Part shown: piece after piece, positions 44,109-56,199 of the stretch
How positions within the stretch are numbered: position 1 is the stretch's first letter
Layout of the letters: each line of letters begins with the position of its first letter
Assembly: GCF_005144965.1 (NCBI RefSeq)
Contig: NZ_CP039704.1
Span: 1,612,001-1,676,000 of the forward strand
Direction: 5' to 3'
Length of the DNA: 64,000 nt
Origin: Hankyongella ginsenosidimutans
GTDB lineage: Bacteria > Pseudomonadota > Alphaproteobacteria > Sphingomonadales > Sphingomonadaceae
Notes under the pieces: generated by a model
Databases searched by the model: none
The model's input: only the letters and a program-made list of their open reading frames with translations
Told to the model about the DNA's origin: nothing
Translations under genes and position numbers: made by a program

Positions 44109-44367
44109 AGAGCGGCGATCTGATTCTATCAGATCGAAAACCGCTCTAGTGTCCCGAATCTGAAATCCGTTACATCCAATATCAGGCGCGGTTGGATTTC
44201 AGATTCGAGAAGGACACGAGCAAGATATTGTTTCTCGTGTCGTTTTCAGAATCGAAGTTCGCGCGGTAGCCCGATATCATGGTGTAGCGAACTTCGATTC
44301 CACGACCTAGACCCTTCTCGTTTTGATTGAATCACTTTTGCGAGGCAATCAAAACGGGAAGGGTCTA
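44109..44367. repeat. Array of five consecutive hairpins
   Basis: Five inverted repeats follow one another with short gaps. (1) AGAGCGG..CCGCTCT, 44109-44147, with inner CGATCTGAT/ATCAGATCG. (2) GAATCTGAAATCC / GGATTTCAGATTC, 44156-44168 and 44194-44206, perfect. (3) GACACGAG / CTCGTGTC, 44213-44220 and 44234-44241, perfect. (4) GAATCGAAGTTCGC / GCGAACTTCGATTC, 44249-44262 and 44287-44300, perfect. (5) 22-base arms beginning TAGACCCTTC, 44308-44329 and 44346-44367, one mismatch. No ORF. The sirtuin stop is only 60 bases upstream. Confidence 0.85.
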
Positions 44368-44729
44368 AGAAGTGATGCTTTAATCGTTTGTCAACGCTTT
44401 CGAATGTAGCTCTGCTCTCGAGAGAGGGGTCTCTTGATGTTGGGTGGACGCTGCCTGTGCAGCAGTCAGGGAATTCTGTGGCTATCATAATCGTTTTGAG
44501 GTCTGACGTCGCCGAGGCCACGATGCTGCCCCGTGTTGCGTATCGGGCGGCCGGCTGCGCGCGGCGACGGCAGGGACGTTGCGGACGTCCCGACAAGCGC
44601 GGAGTCGGCGAGCATCGTGGCGCGTCGCGACAGAACTGAAAGGCTGTTTTGAACGCAACGCCGGTTTTGGGGGCGGAGCGGTCGCGGTGGCCCGGGTGCG
44701 GGGAGGCATCCGGGCCACGCTTTTGCCAA
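44368..44729. other. Intergenic region with no convincing gene
   Basis: Continues the 700-base gap between the sirtuin gene and the IS630 copy. A GC-rich inverted repeat GTGGCCCGGGTGC / GCATCCGGGCCAC (about 44687-44718, one mismatch) followed by CTTTTG could terminate transcription. Short frames have no start signals or recognisable features. Confidence 0.5.
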
Positions 44730-44793
44730 GAGCGTTTGTCGATCATGACGTGCTCCCCTGATTGTTACCAGTCAGAGGTAGAGTCGGGCTCCT

Positions 44794-45640
44794 TCATGAT
44801 GGTTGTTTGATGGGATGGCAACGTGTCTGGGGCATGCCCCAGACACGTTGGCCGGCGATCTCGGCGGGGGTCTTCCCGCCCAGTTTCGAGTGCGGCCTGA
44901 CCGTGTTGTAATCGTGCCGCCAGGCGGCCAGCACGAACCGGGCATGGGCCAGCGAGGTGAACAGGGTCTCGTTGAGGCATTCGTCCCGCAGGCGGCCATT
45001 GAAGCTTTCCACGAAGCCGTTCTGCATCGGCTTGCCGGGCGCGATGTAGTGCCACTCGACCCGCCGCTCCTGCGACCAGCGCAGGATGGCTGACGAGGTC
45101 AGTTCGGTGCCGTTATCGCTGACCACCGTGTGCGGCTTGCCACGGCTGCCCATCAGGCTGGTTAGTTCCCGCGCCACCCGAGCCCCGGACAGCGAGGTGT
45201 CGGCCACCAGCGCCAGGCACTCCCGCGTGTAGTCATCGACCACGCACAGGATGCGGAAGCGCCGACCGCAGATCAGGCTGTCGGAGACGAAGTCGAGCGA
45301 CCAGCGCTGGTTCGGACCATCCGGCAGCACCATCGGTCTGCGCGTACCCAGCGCCCGTTTCCGGCCACCACGGCGACGCACGCGCAGCCCTTCCTCGCGA
45401 TAGATGCGCAGCAGCTTCTTGTGGTTGGGTGCGATGCCCTCCCGCGCCAGCAGGTAGCCCAGGCGGCGATAACCGAACCGGCGGCGCTCCGCCGCCAGCT
45501 CACGCAACCGTTGCCGCAGCGCTCCGTCATCCGGCCTCGTCGGCTCGTAACGGATCACCCTTCGGCTCACACCAACCAGTGCACACGCCCGACGCTCGCT
45601 CACCCCGTGATGCTCCCGGGCATGGGCGACGGCTTCCCGC
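44794..45640 (-). CDS. IS3-family transposase orfB (DDE integrase)
   Basis: HTH_21-like start ([41 protein letters not shown]), then the retroviral integrase-type DDE core: [40 protein letters not shown], and [19 protein letters not shown]-terminus [15 protein letters not shown]. Upstream coding ([12 protein letters not shown]) overlaps the end of orfA in another frame, so the fused transposase is probably made by -1 frameshifting as in the family. The exact start is uncertain because the orfAB product initiates in orfA. Confidence 0.9.
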
Positions 45641-45916
45641 TTGGCCGGGCGTTACCATTTTTGATGCCAGATCCTTCAGCACCGCGTTGTCGAGCATCGC
45701 CTCGGCCAGAAGCTTCTTCAGGCGGGAGTTCTCCTCCTCGAGCGACCGCAGCCGCCGGGCCTCGGACACATCCAGACCGCCGAACTTCGACTTCCACTTG
45801 TAGAACGTTGCCGAGCTGATCCCGTGACGGCGGCAAACCTCCGCCGTCGCCATCCCAGCTTCCTGCTCCTTCAAGATCGCAATGATCTGCTCTTCGTTGA
45901 ACCTGCTTCGCTTCAT
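45600..45916 (-). CDS. IS3-family transposase orfA
   Basis: Starts [83 protein letters not shown], the standard orfA of this group with HTH and leucine-zipper region. ATG at about 45916 is chosen by family alignment. The conserved coding ends near [10 protein letters not shown] (about 45650), where orfB takes over in the overlapping frame. Confidence 0.85.
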
Positions 45917-45979
45917 ATCGTCCGACTCCTTGGCGTCGGACTCTACCAAAAGCGGTCACATTTCAGGGGAGCACGTCAA

Positions 45980-46913
45980 TCAGTCTGGATCATATCCGCA
46001 CGAACTGAAGTAGTTGGCGCATTCGTTGGGCTGGAAGATATCGACGAGCCTGCCGATGAGTTCCCAAAGGCCACTGACGGTGCGTTCGCCGATTTTTCTG
46101 AGCATGGCTTTGAGCTTCGAGAACGCCTTTTCGATGGGGTTGAAGTCGGGGCTATAGGGTGGGAGGAACATCAGGCTCGCGCCTGCCGCCTCGATCCTTT
46201 CGCGGACCGAGGCGCGCTTGTGGCTCGACAGATTGTCCATGATGACGACATCGCCGGTCCGTAATTCGGGCACGAGCACCTGGGTAACATAGGCCTCGAA
46301 CCAGTCGCCGTTGATCGGGCCGTCGAGCACCATCGGTGCCACCATGCCCGTCATGCGCAGGCCCGCAACCAGCGTCGTGGTTTTGCGATGCCCATGCGGA
46401 TAGCCCATTCGCAAGCGCTCGCCTCTCGGGCAGCGGCCATGGCTGCGGGTCATGTTGGTCGCGGTCCACGTCTCGTCGATGAACACGAGGCGCTCTGGTT
46501 CGAGGTCGATCTGTTCCTCGAACCAGTCCAGGCGCTGCTTCAGGACGTCGGGGCGATCCTGCTCAATCGCGTGGCCAGTCTTTTTGCGCGTTATGCCGTG
46601 GCGCGCAAAGAAGCGGTGAAGCCCGGCCACGGAGACGTGCAAGCCGATCTCGACCAGCGCTATACGCAGTTCTTCAAGCGAGATGTCCTTGCGCGCTTCC
46701 CAGATCGCAAGAATATCCGCCCGCCGCTCTTCGACCCGGCGCGAACGCATGTCGCCCCTTGCGGCTTGGGAGCAAAGCCGCCGGTTGTCCGGCGTTGCCC
46801 CTGCCAACGGATCGCGGTCGAGGGCGCGACTCCGAACCGGGCCGCCGCCGCGCGACAACTCATCCCTGATCAATCGCCGCCAAAAGCCGCTTGCGCAAAT
46901 CCATCGACAAAGG
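45980..46913 (-). CDS. IS630-family transposase, copy 2
   Basis: Same protein as copy 1, including VFIDETWT, VIMDNLSSHK and PPYSPDFNPIEKAFSKLK. The start corresponding to ATG 32018 is near 46919, but a missing C at about 46864 puts the first 20 residues out of frame. The GGGG junction at about 46750 is shared with copy 1. The coding region itself is not cut by the IS3, which sits in the terminus beyond the stop. Confidence 0.85.
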
Positions 46914-47092
46914 CTGACCCATCCATCCTGGCCTCCTTCACCAGCGTAAATGATGAATCAGAAATCAGCCCGCAAGGGAATCCCTTTCGATTCAGACCGC
47001 TCGAAAACCGCTCAAGGGCCTGATCGGTTGAGGCGGAAAGCATTCTTGCTTCAACCGATGGCGTGAATCAGGCTCTTTTCAATAAATTAGAG

Positions 47093-47256
47093 CGTGATGA
47101 CATTGGATGGGATCGCCATTCCGATCTTCACGGAGCAGGCTGTAAAGTCCGCTCGTGGTGAGCCTGGACGAACCACGAGCCGCTAAGCCCTTCGTCCAGC
47201 TCAGGGTGAGCGGCGCGTGTGCAACCGCGCGATGGCGTGTGGGTCAACCTAAAGTC
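47093..47256. repeat. Repeat family B, copy 2
   Basis: Closely similar to 21065-21226, from GTGATGACATT to CAACCTAAAGTC. It is followed after about 14 bases by repeat family D. A further inverted repeat with TCGGTTGA / TCAACCGA precedes it at about 47025-47078. Confidence 0.7.
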
Positions 47257-47270
47257 ATCAGGCTCTATCT

Positions 47271-47330
47271 TATTGTTTTGCCGCGATTTCTTAACAAGCA
47301 GATGAGTCCATCTGCCTGGAAATCGCTCTA
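47271..47330. repeat. Repeat family D, copy 3
   Basis: TATTGTTTTGCCGCGATTTC to GGAAATCGCTCTA, same orientation as the copy at 31001, inner palindrome AGATG..CATCT conserved. Confidence 0.65.
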
Positions 47331-47371
47331 TAGCGCGATAACGCATCAACCAGCAGAATGACAACAGACTC

Positions 47372-47398
47372 AAAAAGCCCCGGCGAAAACCGGGGCTT
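47372..47398 (-). terminator. Rho-independent terminator of the second TonB receptor gene
   Basis: On the minus strand AAGCCCCGG, loop TTTTCG, CCGGGGCTT followed by TTTG: a 9-base perfect stem with a T run, 25 bases after the receptor stop. Read on the plus strand it is followed by CAGTTTT, so it could work both ways. Confidence 0.88.
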
Positions 47399-47422
47399 CA
47401 GTTTTGGCTGATATCGGATCGA

Positions 47423-50030
47423 TCAGAAGCGGCCCTTCAAGGTCACGCCGAACGTGCGCGGCTCGCCGAGGAAGGCGTTGAAGGTCTGGTTCGACGTCGT
47501 CACGAACGGGTTGCCGAGGGTGTTGCCGCCCGGCGCCTGGAACGGGGCATCGAAGGCGACCTGCGTGTAGTTCTTGTTGAACAGGTTCTGGGCGAAGAAT
47601 TCCAGCGCCCATTTGCCGTCCGGATCGCTGACGCCCGCACGCAAGTTCACGACCACGAAGCCGAGCTGGGTCTTTTCCGGATCGAGGTCCGACCCCGTGT
47701 TGTACTTGGACGAATAGCGCAGGTTGAGGTTGAGCAAACCATCCAGACCTTCCGAGATTTGCGGCGCCAGGTCGCGCTGCTGGTGATGGTCACCAGCGGT
47801 GCGTTGGTCAGCCGCGCGCCGGGAAGCTGGAACAGGGTGTTGCCAGCCGGCGCCGTCGCCGAGGTCGGTGGCGCGAACAGCGGCCCTTCGAGGTTGTCGT
47901 CATAGCGCGCGTCCGCGACGGTGATGCCGCCGTTGATGTTCAGGGTGCGCGCGGGCTTGAAACCGCCCTCGATTTCGAAGCCCTTGCTGACCACGCCCGC
48001 GATCGGCGAAACGATGAAGGCAAGGCCGTTGAAGGTGTTGAGCTGGAAGTTGCTGAAGTCTTCGTAGAATAGCGCGACGTTCACGGTCGCGCCGTTGTCG
48101 GCGTTGCGGTACTTCAGGCCGACTTCGTAGCTGTTGACCGTCTCCGCCGGGAACTGCAACTGGTCCGGATCGATGGGGACGCCGACTCCAGGGAAAGTCA
48201 GGCCCGCACGGTCGAGGTTGAAGCCGCCTGCTTTATACCCGCGCGCGTAGCTGGCGTAGGTGTTGATCTCGTCGTTGACCTTGTAGCCCAGCACGGCGGT
48301 GCCGGTGACTTCGCTTTCCTGGCGGCTGCTGTTGTACACGCCGTTCAGACGTGGATCGTAAACAGCGGAGCAGGCCAGCGGCACGAGCGAACCGGCGCCG
48401 CCGATCAGCGCGGTTGCCGTCCCGATGCCCACAGGATTGTTGCCGCCGACCGCAGGGGCCAGTTGTGCCGGCGTCAGACGCGAGATGCCGAATACGGCTG
48501 AGCAGCCCAGGTTCTGTCCCGTGAGGTTGGCGTCGATTTCCTTGTTTTCATTGGTGTAGCGCACACCGGCCGTGAAAGTGAGTTGGTCGGTGATCTTGAA
48601 CTCGTCGTGGGTGAAGAAGGCGAAGTTGCGCGACCGGTGGCGGAAGGTCGAGAAAGTGTTGTTGCTGCTGAACAGATCAGCCGGGTTAGAGGTCGCCGGA
48701 ATGATGCCGAAGGCACGCGCCAGGGTGCCGATGGTGTTGATCGGGTTCTGGAAACTTGCCGGTAGAGTGGGGTTCAGGACTGCATTCAAATAGCGCTGGA
48801 AGTCGGCGCCGGTGCGATTTTCATCATCGACGTTGAGGATTTCATTGGCGAAGATGCCGCCGACCAGCCAGTCCAGCCGACCGCCGAAGGCTTCGCCCTG
48901 GGCGCGCAGTTCCTGCTGGAAGGTGCGGAAACGCTGGGCGTTCAGGCCGTCCGAGCGGTACAGAAGGTCGAGCGTCGTATAGTCGATGTCCTGACCACGG
49001 TCATAATCCCAGAAGCGATAGGAGGTCAGCGAGGTCAGTGTGGCGCCGCCGAGTTTCAGGGTCGCCTCGTTGGAGACGCCCCACTCGTTCACATCCTGCT
49101 GGTACGACCGGCCGGGCGTGGTGGCGCTGTCGCGATCGTAAGGATCGTCGGACGACAAACCGCCAGCTCCTGAGCCCAGGCGTCCGCCAAGCGCTTCGAT
49201 GATCCCGGCCGTTGGGCCGCGGACGATGGTCGCGGCCGCACAGCATTCCTCGCGGCGCTGCGCATAGTCGCCGATCAGGCGGAAGGTCAGATTTTCAGTC
49301 GGCTCGAACAACAGTTGCCCGCGCACGAGCCACCGCTGGCGATCGTTGAAGTCGCGGTCGCTTAAAATGTCATTGAAATACCCATCGCGACGGGTCCAGC
49401 TCCCATCGATGCGCGCCGCGAGCACATTCTCGATCAGGCTACCCGTGACGCCGGCCGCCACGCGCGCATAATTATAATTGCCGTAGCTGGCTTCGGCATA
49501 GGCGTCCGTTTCGTAGCTCGGACCCTTGGTGACCACGTTGATGAGACCCGCCGAGGCGTTGCGACCGAACAAGGTCCCCTGGGGACCACGGGCGACTTCG
49601 ATGCGCTCGATCTCGCCGAGGTCGGTGAAGCTGACGCTATTCCGGTTGCGGTACACGCCGTCGATGATCACGGCGACCGAAGATTCAAGGCCGGGGTTGT
49701 CGCCGGTGGTGCCGATGCCGCGGATCCGCGCTGTCGTGCCGGCCGCTTCCGCCGAAGTCGAGGTGAGCAAAAGGCTTGGGGACAGGCGTTGCAGTTCGCG
49801 GACGTCCGTGATGCCGGCCGTTTTCAGCTCCAGAGAGCCGACGGCGCTGATGGCGATCGGCACGTCCTGCAGGTTGCGCGCGCGCTTGGTCGCCGTGACG
49901 ATGATGGTGTCAAGTTCGACGCTCTGCTCGTTGGCGGCGGTGGAAGTCGCCGCGGTCTGTTCCTGCGCCAGAACTGGCGTAGCTTGCAGCAAGGCAAAAG
50001 CGCAACGCCAGACAGAAGTGAATGCTGCAT
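47423..50030 (-). CDS. TonB-dependent receptor
   Basis: Outer-membrane receptor of about 868 residues. Signal peptide MQHSLLSGVALLPLLQATPVLAQ starts at ATG 50030 (one C lost in it at about 50002). Next come the TonB box LDTIIVTATKRARNLQDVPIAISA and plug motifs ARIRGIGTTGDNPGLESSVAVIIDGVYRNRN and RIEVARGPQGTLFGRNASAGLINVVTK. The barrel ends WALEFFAQNLFNKNYTQ..GEPRTFGVTLKGRF with the terminal Phe. The ATKR.NLQDVP plug type is common in sphingomonads and other oligotrophs and gives no substrate. A second break is at about 47760. It precedes a lipid catabolism cluster but is transcribed separately, with its own terminator. Confidence 0.92.
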
Positions 50031-50341
50031 CTAGGATCTCCTCATAAAATTGTTGTTCCCCACACTGTATCGTCGTGAGGCGCGTTTGTTATTGAGCATG
50101 GCGGGAAGCTGGCCATTTTGCAAGTGGCGGCTGCCACACATGGCATGCGACTCAACGCTTCGCCAATAAAATGGCGGTACGTGATGTCAAAAGCCACAGA
50201 AACTGCGCGAGAAGCCATAGATTCGACTATGTTTTTAGGCACAGCAACTGCAATGGCATATTGCAATGCAAAATGCCACTATTGTTGCTTACGGACGTAA
50301 CAAACTGCGGCGATGCGCCGAGAGGCGCACCGCCGTTGCGA
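50031..50341. promoter_or_regulatory. Upstream region of the TonB receptor gene
   Basis: Just over 300 bases between the receptor start and the 3' end of the FadJ-like gene. It is AT-richer than its surroundings and contains TGGCATATTGC..GCAAAATGCCA (about 50252-50277) and GCCATTTTGC..GTGGCGGC (about 50111-50130), both dyad-like, which could be regulator sites. No gene is supported; no promoter could be placed confidently. Confidence 0.4.
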
Positions 50342-52531
50342 TCAGGCCGCTTGTTTCAGCGAATCATGCCCGTAGAAGCTTGCGCCTTTGGCCGCCATGT
50401 CGCGCAGCAGCTGCGGCGGCGCAAAGCGCGGCCCGTGCTTCGCGGCCAGCCCGTCGAGGATTTCAACGACCTTGGCCAGGCCCAGACTGTCCATGTAGCT
50501 GAACGGACCGCCGGTGAAGGGCAGGAAGCCCCAGCCGAAAATCGCGCCGAGGTCGCCGTCTTCCGGCGTTTCCAGCACGCCCTCGGCGAAGCAGCGCGCG
50601 CACTCGACGATCTGGCGGAAGATCAGACGGGTCTTCACATCGTCGGGGCTCGGCTGCTCGTCGGCAAGCGGGAAGACGGTCGGCAGGTCCGGCCAGAGGT
50701 ACTTCTTGCCGCCATCCTCCGGATACACGAAGAAACCCTTGCCGTTCTTGCGCCCAAAGCGGCCAAGTTCCATCATCTTGTCAATGACGTCGTCGCCCTT
50801 GGTGTGGACGTATGCGTCGCCAAGGTCCTTCTTCGACTGCTCCTTGATCTTGTAGGAAAGATCGATCGCCACCTCGTCGCCGACCGCCAGCGGGCCGACC
50901 GGCATGCCGGTGAAGCGGCCGCAGTTGTCGACCAGGGCTGCGCCCGCGCCTTCCGCGATCATGTGATAACCTTCCAGCACGTAGGTGCCGAAGCAGCGCG
51001 AGGTGTAGAAGCCGCGGCTGTCGTTGACGACGATCGGCGTCTTGCGGATTTGCGCGACATAGTCGATCGCTTTGGCGATGGCGGTCGGGCCGGTGTTCTT
51101 GCCGACGATGATCTCCACCAGCGGCATCTTCTCGACCGGCGAGAAGAAGTGGATGCCGATGAAATTCTCCTGTTTCGACCAGGCTTCCGCCAGTCCGGTG
51201 ATCGGCAGGGTCGAGGTGTTGGACCCGAAGATCACATCCGGCCCGAGCACGGCTTCGGTGCGCTTGGTGATGTCGGCCTTGATGCCGCGCTCCTCGAACA
51301 CGGCCTCGATCACCAGGTCGGCGCCGGCGACGTCTTCCATGCGCTCGGTCGGGTGGATGCGCGCCAGGATGGCGTCCGCCTTGTCCTGGCTCATCTTGCC
51401 GCGCTTCACATCCTTGGCCAGACGGTCAGCGGTGTAGGCCTTGCCCTTCTCGGCGCTCGCCTGGTCGCGGTCGAGCAGAACCACCTCGATTCCGGCCTGC
51501 GCGGTGACCATGGCGATGCCGGCACCCATCAGGCCCGCACCGAGCATGGCGATCTTCTTGCACGGCATCGGCGCGATGTCGGCCGGGCGACGCGCACCCT
51601 TCTCGGCCGCCTGCTTGTTGACGAACAGGGTGCGGATCATCGCCTTGGCCTGCGTGCCCAGAATCAGCTTGGTGAAGTACTTGATTTCAAGCGCCAATGC
51701 CCGGTCGATGGGCAGTTGCACGCCCTCGTAAATCGTGGCCATGATGGCGCGCGGCGCCTCGTAGTTCATGAAGGTGCGGCCGCTGACCATGGCGGAACCG
51801 CCGATGAACGTCTCGGCATATTTCGGGTTCATGTGCCCGGCGCCGCCCGGTACCTTGAAGTCCTTGGCGTCCCAGGGTGCCGAACCCTTGGTCGGGTTCG
51901 CCAGCACCCAGGCCTTGGCCTTGGCGACAATCTCCGCCGCTGGCGCGACCTCCTGCACGACGCCGAGGCCCTTGGCCTCCATGGCCGACATGTTCTTGCC
52001 TTCGAGGATGTAGAGCAGCGCCGGCTGCACGCCGATGATGCGCGGCAGGCGCTGGGTGCCGCCCGCGCCCGGCAGCAGCCCGACCTTGACTTCCGGCAGG
52101 CCGAACTGCGTCTTCGGATTGTCGGAGGCGACGCGGTAATGGCAGGCCATGACCAATTCGAAGCCGCCGCCGACCGCCAGCCCGTCGACAGCGACGGCAA
52201 TCGGTTTGCCGCAGGTCTCCAGCTTGCGATAGAGGTTGGACATCACGGCGACCTGTTCGGCGACCTGCTTCGGCGAGGCGTTCGCCATGGCGTCGCTGAA
52301 GAAATGCCCCGAGACCTCCACCAGATCGGCGCCGGCGAAGAAGTTGCCGGGCTTGCCGCTGGTGATGACGATGCCTTTGACGGCAGCGTCGGCGACCGCC
52401 CGATCGATCACGCTGTTCAGTTCGTCCTGGGTCTTGTTGGTCAGGGTGTTCATCGACTTGCCGGGCACATCGAATGTCACCAGCGCGATACCGTCTGCAT
52501 CGACCTCGTAGCGCAGCGTTTCAAAACTCAT
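50342..52531 (-). CDS. Multifunctional enoyl-CoA hydratase / 3-hydroxyacyl-CoA dehydrogenase (FadJ-like)
   Basis: Intact, about 729 residues. N-terminal crotonase domain ([75 protein letters not shown]), then a 3-hydroxyacyl-CoA dehydrogenase domain with NAD site [39 protein letters not shown] and [16 protein letters not shown], and C-terminal 3HCDH domains. It catalyses the second and third beta-oxidation steps. [14 protein letters not shown] at 52531 is the family start; the frame extends upstream only by chance. Last gene of an apparent operon acyl-CoA dehydrogenase-thiolase-hydratase/dehydrogenase. Confidence 0.94.
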   Translation of the reverse strand: MSFETLRYEVDADGIALVTFDVPGKSMNTLTNKTQDELNSVIDRAVADAAVKGIVITSGKPGNFFAGADLVEVSGHFFSDAMANASPKQVAEQVAVMSNLYRKLETCGKPIAVAVDGLAVGGGFELVMACHYRVASDNPKTQFGLPEVKVGLLPGAGGTQRLPRIIGVQPALLYILEGKNMSAMEAKGLGVVQEVAPAAEIVAKAKAWVLANPTKGSAPWDAKDFKVPGGAGHMNPKYAETFIGGSAMVSGRTFMNYEAPRAIMATIYEGVQLPIDRALALEIKYFTKLILGTQAKAMIRTLFVNKQAAEKGARRPADIAPMPCKKIAMLGAGLMGAGIAMVTAQAGIEVVLLDRDQASAEKGKAYTADRLAKDVKRGKMSQDKADAILARIHPTERMEDVAGADLVIEAVFEERGIKADITKRTEAVLGPDVIFGSNTSTLPITGLAEAWSKQENFIGIHFFSPVEKMPLVEIIVGKNTGPTAIAKAIDYVAQIRKTPIVVNDSRGFYTSRCFGTYVLEGYHMIAEGAGAALVDNCGRFTGMPVGPLAVGDEVAIDLSYKIKEQSKKDLGDAYVHTKGDDVIDKMMELGRFGRKNGKGFFVYPEDGGKKYLWPDLPTVFPLADEQPSPDDVKTRLIFRQIVECARCFAEGVLETPEDGDLGAIFGWGFLPFTGGPFSYMDSLGLAKVVEILDGLAAKHGPRFAPPQLLRDMAAKGASFYGHDSLKQAA

Positions 52532-52603
52532 GGCGGCCCTCCCAAAGGCGCTTATCGTTGAAATCAAGGCATGCCGGCGGCGCAGCGCCGCCGATCATGC
52601 AAA

Positions 52604-53814
<1,211 letters not shown>

Positions 53815-53888
53815 AAGGTCCTCCAAGGGTTTGCCGTTCTATCGCGGCGGCATGATCTTCACGGTGGCAGAGTCGGTGCGCTGGTTCG

Positions 53889-55682
53889 TCAGAAGGCGTC
53901 GGCGGGCATCGCCATCATCAGCTCGGCGCCGGCTTCCACCTTCGCGCGCCAGCCGTGGGTGTCCGGCATGTGGCGGTTCATGTAGTAGCGGCCGGTCAGC
54001 AGCTTGGTTTCATAGAACGCCTTGTCCTCGGCGCCTTGGTCGAGCTTGGCGTAGGCGCTCTGCGCCATCCAGGTCCACATATGGCCAAGCGACACCAGGC
54101 CGAGCAGGTTCATGTAGGCATAGGCTGCGGCGCCGGCGTTGTTCGGGTTTGCGAACGCGTTCTGCATCAGCCACATCGTCGCGCCCTGAAGATCGCCAAG
54201 GCCCTTTTCCAGCGGGCCGACGAAGTCTTTCAGGCGCGCGTCCGCCTTGGCCTCGGCGAGGAAGCCCTGCAGGGTCTCGAAGTAGCCGCGGATCAGCTTG
54301 CCGCCGTCCTTGGGCAGCTTGCGGCCGACCAGATCCATCGCCTGCACGCCGTTGGTGCCTTCGTAAATCTGGGCAATGCGCGCGTCGCGCACAAACTGCG
54401 ACATGCCCCATTCCTCGACATAGCCATGGCCGCCGAGGCACTGCTGCGCCCAGGTCGCGTTTTCATAGCCCTTGTCGGTCAGGACGCCCTTGATGACCGG
54501 GGTCAGCAGGCTGATGAGGTCGTCCGCCTTCTGGCGCTCTTCTTCGGTTGCCGCCCTGTGCGCCAGGTCGACCTGCAGCGCGCCCCACAATGTCAGCGCG
54601 CGCGCGCCTTCGTTGAAGCAGCGCATGTCCATCAGCATGCGACGCACGTCGGGGTGCACGATGATCGGATCGGCGCGGACATCGGCCGGGGTCGAGCGGT
54701 CGATCGCCTTGCCCTGCACCCGGTCCTTCGCATAGGCGACCGCGTTCTGGTAGGCGACTTCCGAAACGCCGAGGCCCTGCAGCCCGACGCCGAGGCGCGC
54801 TGCGTTCATCATGATGAACATGGCGTTCAGGCCCTTTTCCGCCTCGCCGATCAGGTAGCCGGTCGCACCGTCGTAATTCATCACGCAGGTGGCGTTGCCG
54901 TGCAGGCCCATCTTGTGCTCGATCGAGCCGCAGGAGACGGCGTTGCGGGCGCCGAGCGATCCGTCTTCGTTCACCAGCACCTTCGGCACGATGAACAGCG
55001 AGATGCCCTTCACATTGTCCGGCGCGCCGGCGCGCTTCGCCAGCACGAGGTGGATGATGTTTTCCGCCAGATCATGTTCGCCGGCCGAGATGAAGATCTT
55101 GGTGCCGGTGATCTTGTAGGTGCCGTCCTCCTGCGGTTCGGCGCGGGTGCGCAGCAGGCCGAGGTCGGTGCCGCAGTGCGGCTCAGTCAGGTTCATGGTC
55201 CCTGTCCAGCGGCCGGAGACCATGTTGGGAATGTATTTGCGCTTCTGCTCGTCCGAGCCAACCGCCATCATCGCCGCGACCGCGCCCTGGGTCAGGAAGG
55301 GATAGAGCGAGAAGGACATGTTCGCGGAAATCGCGAACTCTTCGAACACCGAGGCCAGCATGTGCGGCAGGCCCTGGCCGCCGTATTCCGGATCGGCCGA
55401 CAAGGTGCCCCAGCCGCCTTCGCAGAACTTGTCATAGGCATCCTTGAAGCCCGGAGGCGTGGTGACGGTCGCATCGGCATTGCGCACGCAGCCGACGATG
55501 TCGCCGGTGCGGTTCAATGGCTGCAACACGCCTTCAACGAACTTGGCGGCCTCATCGAGCACGCTGCGCACCAGATCCGGCGACGCGTCCGCGAAGCCGG
55601 GCAGGTTGGCGTATTTCTCGATGTTGATCATATCGAACAGGACGAAACTCGCGTCCTTAACGGGTGCGGCGTAAACCGGCAT
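53889..55682 (-). CDS. Acyl-CoA dehydrogenase
   Basis: Intact, 597 residues from [10 protein letters not shown], the long form with a C-terminal extension (acyl-CoA dehydrogenase C-terminal domain) seen in FadE12-like or DmdC-like enzymes. [101 protein letters not shown] and [43 protein letters not shown] are typical. The glutamate in YEGTNG is the likely base. First step of beta-oxidation. ATG 55682 has Shine-Dalgarno GGGAGAGGAG. The MerR regulator gene ends 60 bases upstream on the same strand. Confidence 0.94.
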   Translation of the reverse strand: MPVYAAPVKDASFVLFDMINIEKYANLPGFADASPDLVRSVLDEAAKFVEGVLQPLNRTGDIVGCVRNADATVTTPPGFKDAYDKFCEGGWGTLSADPEYGGQGLPHMLASVFEEFAISANMSFSLYPFLTQGAVAAMMAVGSDEQKRKYIPNMVSGRWTGTMNLTEPHCGTDLGLLRTRAEPQEDGTYKITGTKIFISAGEHDLAENIIHLVLAKRAGAPDNVKGISLFIVPKVLVNEDGSLGARNAVSCGSIEHKMGLHGNATCVMNYDGATGYLIGEAEKGLNAMFIMMNAARLGVGLQGLGVSEVAYQNAVAYAKDRVQGKAIDRSTPADVRADPIIVHPDVRRMLMDMRCFNEGARALTLWGALQVDLAHRAATEEERQKADDLISLLTPVIKGVLTDKGYENATWAQQCLGGHGYVEEWGMSQFVRDARIAQIYEGTNGVQAMDLVGRKLPKDGGKLIRGYFETLQGFLAEAKADARLKDFVGPLEKGLGDLQGATMWLMQNAFANPNNAGAAAYAYMNLLGLVSLGHMWTWMAQSAYAKLDQGAEDKAFYETKLLTGRYYMNRHMPDTHGWRAKVEAGAELMMAMPADAF

Positions 55683-55742
55683 GCTCCTCTCCCACATACA
55701 GGCGGTTGGATATTAAGCTTCCGTTCCGCCTCGATTTGTTTT

Positions 55743-56180
55743 TCAGCCTACAGGCTGCCTTGAATTAACCTTGTGATTGAGCATGACGCAGAAATGCTCA
55801 AGCTCCTCAATCAGGAAATCTATATCCGCCCGCTGTTCTTTCAATGCCTGCAGCTTGGCGCGGCAATGGCTGAGAGTCACCTCGCGCTGGCGCTCACGCC
55901 CGTCCCCGAGATCGTAAAGGTCGAGCATCTCCCGGATCTCGGACAGTGAAAAGCCTGTGCGCTTGCCACGTAGAATCCAGCGCAGACGCGCATAGTCCCG
56001 CTTGCAGTAGATGCGATTCTGACCCTGCCGCTCCGGCGAGATCATCCCCTCGTCCTCATAGTAGCGGATCGTACGCGTGGTGATGCCGAACTGCTCGGCG
56101 AGCTCGGTAATGGTAAAACGCGCATCGGCGGGCACATGGCTCGCATCAGGCTCGAACATCAACCGAATCTCTCGCTTCAT
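55743..56180 (-). CDS. MerR-family regulator, LiuR-like
   Basis: Intact, about 145 residues from ATG 56180. MerR HTH RFTITELAEQFGITTRTIRYYEDEGMISPERQGQNRIYCKRDYARLRWILRGKRTGFSLSEIREML, then a dimerisation helix ending HCRAKLQALKEQRADIDFLIEELEHF. There is no conserved metal-binding cysteine set; the shape and neighbours fit regulators of branched-chain amino-acid or fatty-acid degradation (LiuR type). It heads the acyl-CoA dehydrogenase operon, and an operator of the expected type (56200-56215) lies directly upstream. Exact effector, probably an acyl-CoA, is inference. Confidence 0.85.
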   Translation of the reverse strand: MKREIRLMFEPDASHVPADARFTITELAEQFGITTRTIRYYEDEGMISPERQGQNRIYCKRDYARLRWILRGKRTGFSLSEIREMLDLYDLGDGRERQREVTLSHCRAKLQALKEQRADIDFLIEELEHFCVMLNHKVNSRQPVG

Positions 56181-56199
56181 GTGGGCAGCATGCCTGCCG

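Larger units (their letters stand above)
44746..45978 (-). mobile_element. IS3-family (IS407-group-like) insertion sequence nested in IS630
   Basis: A 1233-base element with perfect 16-base terminal inverted repeats TGACGTGCTCCCCTGA / TCAGGGGAGCACGTCA. It is flanked by a 4-base target duplication ATCA (44742-44745 and 45979-45982), inside the left end of IS630 copy 2. The TGAC..CCCC terminus and 4-base duplication fit the IS407 group. It carries orfA and orfB on the minus strand and looks complete, hence recent. Confidence 0.93.
44730..47013 (-). mobile_element. IS630-family insertion sequence, copy 2, interrupted by an IS3 element
   Basis: The same element as at 31062-32110. Its first 16 bases (44730-44745) are separated from the rest (45983-47013) by a nested IS3 element. 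Removing the insert and the duplicated ATCA leaves 1047 bases, two fewer than copy 1. The differences I can see are CCCC read as CCC at about 46864 and at about 46981. Flanking dinucleotides are AA on both sides (44728-44729, 47014-47015). Confidence 0.9.

Noticed and set aside
44388-44639. Short frame between the hairpin array and the IS630 copy as a gene
   Set aside because: No Shine-Dalgarno, low-complexity Arg-rich translation and no family resemblance.
50171-52561. Open frame of 796 codons antisense to the FadJ-like gene
   Set aside because: It is the mirror of a GC-rich real gene, has no recognisable domain, and the opposite strand encodes an intact conserved enzyme.
53955-55763. Open frame of about 602 codons antisense to the acyl-CoA dehydrogenase gene
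   Set aside because: Shadow frame; composition is Ala/Arg/His-rich nonsense and the sense strand is a complete enzyme.
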